A stretch of DNA of 64,000 nucleotides, taken from contig JANBVO010000004.1 in NCBI GenBank assembly GCA_030052745.1, positions 868,001-932,000 of the forward strand, in the 5' to 3' direction. This document shows positions 56,501 to 64,000 of this stretch, one piece after another; within the stretch, counting starts at the first letter, position 1; every line of letters begins with the position of its first letter. The stretch is from Pleurostoma richardsiae. Lineage: Eukaryota > Ascomycota > Sordariomycetes > Calosphaeriales > Pleurostomataceae. The position numbers and the translations under genes are program-made. The notes under the pieces were generated by a model that did no database searches, was not told where the DNA came from, and worked only from the letters and a program-made list of their open reading frames with translations.

Positions 56501-57999
56501 GAGGGGAGAGAGAGCAGCTGAACACCGCCTGAAGATACTCAGGGATGCAAACAGGGCCGAGATTATATCACGATGAGGTCCGCAATGCTTCCTGAGAGCC
56601 AGCGCTGGGGGACCTGCGACGCTTGTCCTACGGTTGTAACTCTGGGCTCGCCGGCTCGTATTCCATCTGCTATCGACGACTCGTGAGTGACCCGCAAGAC
56701 TCCAGACTCATTTGGATCTCTGGGACCCTCTCCGGAAGACGCCCCAGTTGCTTTTTAGCCTCTGGTACGGCGATGGAACCCTCACCGCAAGTACAGTAAA
56801 TCTCCACATCCTCCTCATCCACTCTCCATCGTCTCCATTCCCCCAGTTCTGAGGCTTCCGAGCTTGGGTCCCTCGACAAAACGGCGCGGTGTCGCCTCTC
56901 CGGAGAGCCTAGAGGAGGAAGCTTCGATGATGGGTGTGCTTCCCGCCGCCACCGCGTTAATATGACGGTGCTGCTTCCACCGTCAGAGAGGTGGCCTGTG
57001 ATTGACACAGATGGATACCTCGGAATGACAGGACAGACAGCTGGATAACGAGTAGCCAACAGCAGCAACCCCTACGCGGGCGAGTCTTCCGGGCGGCTTA
57101 TTAGACATGGGAAGTGTGTGCGTGGCAGATCTTAGAGTAATGACCGGGAGGTTGCCGGTAGCCCGCGCATATCTATCGCAACCCCCCGGTATCCATGATC
57201 ATGTCTCCTATCCGACTCCCTACAACTTCATTCTTCCTTGTTAGCGAGGACGTACTCCTTTGCAGCATTGCTTCTTTCTGCTCTGCTGTTTGGCCCTGGC
57301 TGTCACCTGTCAAATACGCTACTCCCGTCCCATCTTCCTTCGTGCCCGTCTCCGTGTCTGGGTGTCTGTCTACCCACGCAAGCTACGCTTATCCACTGCG
57401 TGTTTAGTCTCACCCACCTTAGACCTGGACTCTGCCGCCTCACTCTAATCCGATCCCTGGGTCCGCCGGACAGAGTGTAGTGCCACACATCGCCCGTCCC
57501 GCCAATCGCCGCTATAGGTATCTGGGCCGGCCGCAGCCAGCGAGACAAAAGCGCAGCCAGCCCGCCCAATTACCGGCGACAGCCCAGACTTACACCCAAA
57601 TCTCACACCGATACCCTCCCTCCTCTCCTCGCACCCTCCGATAACAAGCCAGACCCCCCTTCAGAGTCGCCGTCCCGCGTGCACGAGACGATAGACGGGT
57701 GCTTCAGGAATCCAAAATCATCGTCTTTGGGTTTCGTTAATATCTGCGTTTTGAGCGAGGAGCAGTAGGTTGCTGTCTCCGGCTTTGTTCCCCATCCCTC
57801 CGCACCTCGGTCGAGTGTCGCGCGACTCGGTCGCAAAAATAGCCACGGCTACATAATAAGATCACACCCCACCACCACCACCACCACCACCACCACTTCC
57901 TCCGCCGCCGCCTTCTCCCTTCACCCGCCTCGACGCTCTCCGGTCCTTCCTCCAAAACTCGCGATAACTGGGATCGCGAGGAAATCACAGCAACTAATA
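53587..57999. other. 4.4 kb gene-free region between MOCS1 and FYVE gene
   Basis: No supported gene on either strand. The many short open frames (for example 55909-56363) lack domain resemblance and splice coherence. From about 57200 the strand is C/T-rich with TTCCTTCG-like tracts, then an ACC repeat at 57871-57896, typical of a promoter and leader for the gene at 58000. Composition is ordinary, with no AT-rich RIP signature. Confidence 0.5.
57871..57896. repeat. ACC trinucleotide repeat in the FYVE gene leader
   Basis: Nearly nine perfect acc units, ending about 100 bases before the start codon. Confidence 0.85.
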
Positions 58000-58997
58000 A
58001 TGGCCATGGCGGATCTTGTCATGCCCCGGCTGCCTGACCAGCAGCACCAGCACGCCTTCTACCAGCCTCCGCTGCACACGCAGCAACCGTACCAGCCGCC
58101 CGCACACTACCACCCTCAGATCTCTCCCATGAGCACCAACTCGAATAATGTTTCGCCCACCTCTCCTAAGACTTACCACACGCGGCAGGTACGACCCCTG
58201 TACATGCCCGCAGTGCTGCGTCCGACCGAATTCCCCTCCAAGGCGCCGCCAAAGTCGCCTGGCCTCACCGACGAAGACGCCGCCGATAAGGCACTGCGCT
58301 CGACCGGCAGCTTCGCAAGCCTGAGCGGGCTGAGCATGCTGGGCCGACTGAGCAGGAAGTCGACTGGCGACAGCGGCAAGTTCGTGGACGGCGACTGGAA
58401 TCTCGATCTGTTCCCCAAGGTTACCGGACTGCCTAGCCGGGATCACTGGAAGGTGCGTGTGCATGTGACTCTGTCTCGGAGTCTTCCCTCCTCTCGCTGC
58501 TACCTGTCTCTCCGTTGTCTTTGTCCTACGTCTCCTCGAGCCGACTCCGGAAGGAACACACGGACTGACTTGTCTCAAAACAATAGCCCGACTCGGAATC
58601 CACGGTCTGCGACGAGGCCACGTGCAAACGCCACTTCAGCTACTTCGTCCGCCGCCACCACTGCCGGCGGTGCGGCAACATCTTCTGCGACTGGCACTCC
58701 TCGTACGAGATTCCTCTCGACGAGCGGGCCGACTACAACCCCCGTGGGGCGCCCAGCCGTGCCTGCGCCCACTGCTTCTCCGAGTTCAAGAGCTGGCGCA
58801 GCAGGACCAACAGCCAGGCCTCCAGCGACGCTTCCTCGGCCGGTAGCGCGAGGAGGGGCGATGCGAACGCTGCGAACGGGACTGACACCCCAACGCCGGC
58901 GAGCCCGATTACGGCCACGCCCGGCAGCAGCCCGAGTGCGCAGCGGACGGAGGTGGCGATGAGCGTGCCGAGGGACTGGAACTGGAGCACGTTCTGA
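58000..58997 (+). CDS. FYVE-type zinc finger protein
   Basis: Model: 58000..58452, 58587..58997, 287 aa. FYVE domains bind phosphatidylinositol 3-phosphate on endosomes and vacuoles. The N-terminal 130 residues are Gln/Pro/Ser-rich (HTQQPYQPPAHYHPQ). The finger follows NLDLFPKVTGLPSRDHWK|PDSEST with HFSYFVRRHHCRRCGNIF (the basic R-R-H-H-C-R signature), then RACAHCFSEFKSW. The first zinc pair is spaced C-D-E-A-T-C (CX4C), whereas CX2C is usual, and the fourth pair appears as C-D-W-H, with His in place of Cys. The C-terminal tail is Ser/Ala/Thr-rich and ends VPRDWNWSTF. The 134-bp phase-0 intron (AAG|GTGCGT ... CAATAG) is required to reach the finger; read-through gives a different Arg/Ala/Pro-rich tail of 170 residues. 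A second ATG two codons downstream is equally possible. The family call is strong; the precise orthologue is unknown. Confidence 0.88.
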
Positions 58998-60884
58998 GCA
59001 CCTCTGCGGAAACCACTGCTGCAGCTTACCCCGGAAGACCGGCTCCCCCAGTTCCTCACTCAATCCGTGAGGAATAGGACGGATCTTCATCTGATACAAA
59101 GCGACGAAATTTTACGACGATAACGGCCAGAATGAACCCAGAAGAATATAGAGGACCGGTCATAGAACGAGCGACATTAGACAAGCTAGATCTGGAGCAC
59201 GCGACAGCACCTTCAGGATCACCAGCCGATTCGCGCCCGCAACGGCGTAGACCGCGGCGCCGAGGAGACCATCAAGCAACAACCCGCGGCAACATCCATC
59301 GCGCAGAGGAGGATTGGCATCAATCCCTCCCGCCGACACGGCATGACACCGCCGAGCCGGGTGCTGTGCCCCTTGCCGAGGCCGCCGTGCGACCTGCGGG
59401 CTGCCACCAACAAGATACCCGAGGTCTCAGAAAGGGGCCGCACCTCGCCTCCTCCCGGCAACCACCTACAGCTGGTCACACGAGAGGCCACGGCAACTTC
59501 TCAGTGACGACATAGACACCACTACCACATCAGCACATCTACGTGCGATCTACTACTCTCTAATCATTTGCTCAATTCTGCACGGATTCCTCAGCAGGCG
59601 TTTTGGCTGCTTCTACTCTGGCTTCGGATAGACCGATCTTTGCTATTCCCCGGTTCAGCGATGGTGTCAAGGATTCTGGTCTTCTTTCTCTGTTTCTGCC
59701 TTCTTCTCTCCCCCTCCTCCTCTCGCCATCTCCAATTACCTATGCCTCCATCATGGTTGGCTTTTCCCTTGGGGCCGAACTGCGGGTGATCTAGCACTCC
59801 TCCCCCACTTTTTCCTTCCCTCAGCGGAGCGGCCGAGGGAAGCGGGCTCGGCGTTGACAAAGAACGGCGCCTCGCGCCAATTAGGTATCTTAATTGCCAC
59901 GAGGGGGTGTGCGGGCCGATAGAAGGAGTTTTTGTTTTTCTGTCTCTTTTGGTCGGCGATTGATGCGGAGGAGTCGAGTTACTCTAACTAGAGTAGAGCA
60001 TAGTGCCGTAGCAACTTGTTCTTGCCGAGATAACTCCACCAGATCAAATGGAAGGATGAGGGTCCCCCTGTTCCCGGGGGGCTATTACCAAAGAATTACG
60101 AGCTCCTTTTTGCTGGTGCTTTGCATGCTGTACTCCGGCTACGCTAGCTCTTCGGGGCCCAGATCGTCGGGTGCTTTTTTCTTCAGGGACTCGTGATGGT
60201 CGGTCGGTCGGTCGGGGACCTTGCATTTATCTGTGGAATCATCTCCCGGGATGTGGGTGATGGAGAAGCCCCTCCAGATCTGCATCAGAGGCGTCTTGGA
60301 TTCTACACTTGTAGACAAGCCAGAGCAGAATGATCGGTGATGATACATAATCGCTACTCTTAATCTACGTACGCACCTGGTCCTGTCTACTCTTTACTTG
60401 ATCACCGACACGACTTCATTACTACGCTAGTGCAATGCCGGGCACGCGACTCTCCGGCAGCGATCAATGGGATGCGTAGATATCTGTATTGTCTCGAGTC
60501 GAGAGCCGCCGTAGCATGTACAGAGCGGTCTATGGTATTTATTGCACGTTTGTCTCCAATCCATCCCATACAATACATACAACCTGCCATCATCTATCGC
60601 CTTGCCGAAAAGCCTCCCTCGAAGCCTCCCTCGCCTTCACCTTCCCTCCCCATGCAAAAAACTCTAGCCAGCTTGTCCTACGACCGAAGAGTGACGGGCA
60701 CGACGGCAACGCCATGTCATCGGAACAGGCGTACTTGACACCCTCCCTCTCCGAGAATATGTTTCGTGGACGCACCCTGAGATCCGGATCCTCGGACCAC
60801 AGAACACGTGCCTCCGCCCCCCTCAACAACCCTTTGACCATCCCCTAAACAAACCCCCTGTCTCAGAACAGTAAAACCACCCCT
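58998..60884. other. Convergent spacer between FYVE gene and ELO elongase
   Basis: 3' flanks of both genes. Open frames at 59132-59515 (+) and 59219-59491 (-) overlap each other, and neither is convincing. A GGTC repeat lies at 60198-60215. I see no RNA gene. Confidence 0.5.
60198..60215. repeat. GGTC tetranucleotide repeat
   Basis: Four and a half ggtc units, complementary to the GACC tract at 23891. Confidence 0.75.
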
Positions 60885-62482
60885 TCAACCCCTCCTCGTC
60901 TTCCCATTCCTCGTCGCCCGCCCGTTGGTCTGCTGCTGCTTCTGCGCCGCGACGAAGATGTCCCTCGCGACCTTTGCCTCCCCCTCCCCGTCGCCGTACA
61001 CCTCGCGCTCGATCCCCCGCGCCGCGTCCCACCCGGCCTCCTCCGCGACCGTCACGTGGCTGCTCACGCTGCCGCGCTTGCCGCCCCGGCCCGCCAGCTT
61101 GCCCTCCGCGCCCGACCGCCGGATGTAGCTGGCGATGAAGAAGCTGACGAACAGGTAGGTCAGCGGCGCCAGGTACAGCACGTTGAGCCAGATGGCGAAG
61201 GTCTCGCCCGTCGTCGTGATGCAGGGCACCACGCGCTCGCCGTACGTGACGTGCGCGGCGGCCGCTGCCGCGCCGGAGGCGGCGACGGCGGGGGCAGCAG
61301 GCGCGGAGGACGCGACGGTGGGGTCGGCGCCGAAGATGAGCTGCTTCAGGTTGCCGAGGAGCACCGCCGCGGTGGTGGTTGCGGCGGTCGCAGCAGCAGC
61401 AGCAGCCGCGGCGGGGCTGGAGGAGGCGGCCTTCAGGCTCTCCTGGCCGACGCTCACAACCACGGGTATCTTGTAGCTGACGAAGGAGTGGGCCATGGCG
61501 TAGGAGGCGCCGACCAGGAACTGCGTGATTTGCAGGGTGGTCAGCGTCCGCTTGACGACCATCGGCACCCGGATATTGAACGCCGTCAGCGTATAGTAGG
61601 TGTACTATTTTGCGGGGTGTCAGCAAGTGCTCTAAACAGAAAATGATATGTATCCCGGCGCGCTAGTGTCCGTCAAGGGCTAAGGAGAGACGCAAGAGAT
61701 AGCCGGCTTACCATCATGGCGTGGATGCCGGCATTGACAAAGGCAAACATCCAGATTGGCGCGGACATGTAGCGCATGCCCGCCCACATGCACATCATGG
61801 CCCCGGCGTGGTGGTAGGTCTGCAGCGTCGAGCTGAGCTTGCCCTTGGCCAGGATGATGAAGGTGTCCAGGACCTCGTAGAACTTGCTCAGGTAGAAGAT
61901 CCAGCCGTAGAAGGCGAGCCCCTCGTTCCAGATGCGACCAATATCCGTCCGGCTGGGGTTACCGTCGCTCGCAAGGGACACCTCGGGCGAGAAGGTCTGC
62001 CACTGGTGAGTGGCCTCGTCGTAGATGGCCGCGTTGCCAAGTCCCCTCTTGCCGTTCAACATGCAGGCGCTGTCGACGAAGCCGGCGAGGCCAGCAGGGC
62101 CGAACGGGCTCACCATGCTCCGGCGCAGAGCTCCCAGCATGCCCCAGAACGTCCAGGCGGAGTAGACCGCAAGGAAGACATTGTGCAGGACGACAAAGAC
62201 GAAGAAGGGCCGCGTTTTGCTGATCCCCCACGGCCTCTTGCCAGTGGACTTGTTGTATATGTTCAGCGCCTTCGCCGTGACGGCATAGAGGGCTGCAATG
62301 GTGATCGGGACCTTGGGGTCAAGCGCTGCTTGGTAGATGTGGTCCGGTATCGAGAAGGGCGGTGCATAGGCGATGGAGCCCGGTGGTGGTGGAGGGAGGA
62401 AGGACGGCTCGGCACTGGGCGGGAAGGTGAAGAGCGAGGCCGAAGGCAGTGAAGCGAACACCGCAGGATGTGACGCCGCCAT
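60885..62482 (-). CDS. ELO-family very-long-chain fatty acid elongase (3-ketoacyl-CoA synthase)
   Basis: Model: complement(60885..61604, 61712..62482), 496 aa. ELO proteins condense malonyl-CoA with acyl-CoA in the endoplasmic reticulum and supply chains for sphingolipids. Landmarks: LHNVFLAVYSAWTFWGML (first family motif), YLSKFYEVLDTFIIL, the catalytic histidine box LQTYHHAGAMM, and multiple hydrophobic spans before and after it (MWAGMRYMSAPIWMFAFVN; IWLNVLYLAPLTYLFVSFF). After the 107-bp intron (GTAAGC, CTGAC, AATAG) the protein continues YTYYTLTAFNIRVP. The N-terminus is Pro-rich, and an Ala/Thr-rich insert of about 80 residues sits between the last two spans. The tail is basic. The start is the ATG at 62480-62482; a GTG ten codons upstream is in frame but unlikely. 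The length exceeds yeast ELO proteins (310-350 aa) mainly through these additions. Family call near certain; chain-length specificity unknown. Confidence 0.94.
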
Positions 62483-64000
62483 GTCGTGCGAGTTTTTGCG
62501 TGTTCGTGACACCGAGCACAGGATGGAGTGTCAATGGGCAGAATAATTCGTCCCTCGAGTGCTTTTATTTAAGCCACAGGGTCTGTGACGCAAGAGCCTC
62601 AACAATTTGGTGCGAGTCTGGATCGGCGCGGAGCGGTGGCGCGAACTTAGACGGGCAATGGACCTCGGCTCCGTTTTAGGGCAGGAGGGGCGGAAGGGGA
62701 GAAGGACGTTGGGTATCAAGACGAGCTTGGCACCTTGTTATCAATGCAGAAGAAGAGAATGGCACTGCTGCCCCCCAAAGAAGACAACACAGCCGAGGCG
62801 AAGGACGGGGAGAAAGGAGGAAGGAGAGAGAAGCTGTGAGACGCGAGCAACCAGAAATTCTGGGAGCTCCGGCAGGACCGGCAGGGCAGATAAAGAGGAA
62901 ATTTAAGGCCCGGAAGCCAACGGCAACGGCGGGTCCGCGATGTTGGATTGCTTGCCGCGCTTGTGTCAGTCAATGCGGGAGGAGCACTTGATCTTCCCGG
63001 AAAGCTGATCGTTGACTCGGTTGGATCCTGGCTTAGCAGCTCGACAAGGAGAGCCCCTCACCGGTCCGAAAAGTCATCCAAGGCTGCATACAGCCCCGGC
63101 CCAAGATGTTGGCAGGCGAGCGGCTTCCTTGCCAGCCCGCATTCATGGCATTCGCAAGCACACAAAGGAAACTGCGTCCGGAGTTCGCGACCGGAGCATC
63201 AAAGGACTGATCGAGGATCAGAGATGGAGAGACCCACCAAAGGAACCCCTAGCGAGGTGTACACACGTACGGTTACGTGTCCGGAGCCTCGGCTGAGTTT
63301 GAATTGGGCCCCTGAATGTAGCACCGCATCGTGGGATGGAGTACACAGGCGAAAGGGGGATCGTTGATTCACGATTCGCGTGTCAATCAGCTATCTTCAC
63401 CTGCAGGCCGCAGATAGACCGGATGCTCAGATAAGCGGAGTGCGACAGGATGGTGATACATGCATCACAAGCATCCAACAGGATCATCATCCGACCGACC
63501 GAGGCATCGCCCTCCCTCAACTGTTTGGCCCTGGGCGGCGTTGTTCATGATGATGATGCTGCTGATGCCGGGCCTCGGGGGCTTGGTGCTTGTGCTGGCG
63601 CCGGAGCTTGGAGAGCTGTCGTTGCGTTGAGCATTGGCGCGAAGGAGATGCTCGTGTGATTTTGTTGGGGTTTCTCTCGCACACGGACACCAACTAAAGT
63701 TAGCACCGCAGGGGACGGGCAGCGGGAACCAATCGGCTCTCGTAGGCGCCTGACAGGGCTGCACAGTCAGCGAGATTCCAGCCGCAAGGCCCGCAACTGC
63801 CGTGCTCTGCTCCGCAGTCCGCGGGCCCCCGAGTGTACAGTACAGTCCACTACTACCCTGACTACTCACCGAAATATGTACATTACGGACCCGTATATCC
63901 GTCCTGTATCGCCGCATCGTCAGTCGTCAGTCATCATCACAATTTCGGATCTCGCGGGAGGAGATTGGGGATACGGAGCATCACCTCCATGACCCTTCCT
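62483..64000. other. Right-edge region upstream of ELO gene
   Basis: ELO promoter on the left; beyond it no supported gene to the window edge. Minus frame 63465-63917 is open but without resemblance or splice signals. Short gaccgacc near 63494 repeats the tetranucleotide seen elsewhere. Confidence 0.5.

Noticed and set aside
59132-59515. Overlapping open frames on both strands after the FYVE gene
   Set aside because: The sequence is the 3' flank of the FYVE gene; neither frame shows a recognisable motif, and they contradict each other.
63465-63917. 150-codon minus frame near the right edge
   Set aside because: No resemblance, low-complexity composition and no splice support.
1-64000. Secondary-metabolite cluster, viral or transposon insertion
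   Set aside because: No polyketide or peptide synthase, transposase, reverse transcriptase, LTR pair or RIP-like AT-rich block was seen; genes are unrelated housekeeping loci.

Overview
The window looks like about 64 kb of nuclear DNA from a filamentous ascomycete (Pezizomycotina, most likely a Sordariomycete). Genes are single-copy eukaryotic housekeeping genes on both strands. Introns are short (about 50-300 bp) with GT..AG ends and the fungal branch-point consensus CTRAC (CTGAC or CTAAC) just before many acceptors. Third codon positions are GC-rich. Spacers are 0.3-4.6 kb. There is no operon structure, rRNA, tRNA, CRISPR array or intact transposon that I can support. All exon models below were built by hand from splice signals, reading-frame continuity and family knowledge, with no alignment.

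Layout, left to right: 3' end of an unknown gene (2-163); SUMO E1 subunit AOS1 (-); a nuclear-looking protein with a split galactose-binding-like fold (+); ribosome anti-association factor TIF6/eIF6 (+); an intronless coiled-coil protein (+); complex I subunit NDUFB3 (-) divergent from the CCR4-NOT deadenylase CAF1 (+); GID ubiquitin ligase subunit FYV10/GID9 (-); bHLH factor CBF1 (+); mitochondrial GABA transaminase (+); histone H3K36 methyltransferase SET2 (-), separated by a 4.6 kb gene-free stretch from an AT-hook protein (+); secreted GH35 beta-galactosidase with ten exons (-); a GNAT acetyltransferase (-); a mucin-like single-span membrane protein (+); a two-RRM protein whose 5' half does not resolve into one frame (-); a WRAP73/Wdr8-like WD protein (-) divergent from the molybdenum cofactor gene MOCS1/cnxABC (+); a FYVE-finger protein (+); and an ELO fatty acid elongase (-). 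Most are unrelated housekeeping functions, so this is a mosaic of independent loci and not a biosynthetic cluster.

The most notable feature is the MOCS1/cnxABC locus. The MoaA frame ends in the family's functional Gly-Gly-stop, and a splice donor lies exactly in front of those codons. Splicing would remove the Gly-Gly and the stop and fuse MoaA in frame to MoaC, the same either/or arrangement known for animal MOCS1. Other points worth a second look are a stop-free 60-bp intron cutting the DNA-binding region of CBF1, together with two CBF1-type E-boxes (CACGTG) upstream of the same gene; a start codon followed immediately by an intron (3525); the frame break in the RRM gene; a perfect 15-bp-stem hairpin just after the Wdr8-like stop codon; and two short motifs that recur in the spacers.
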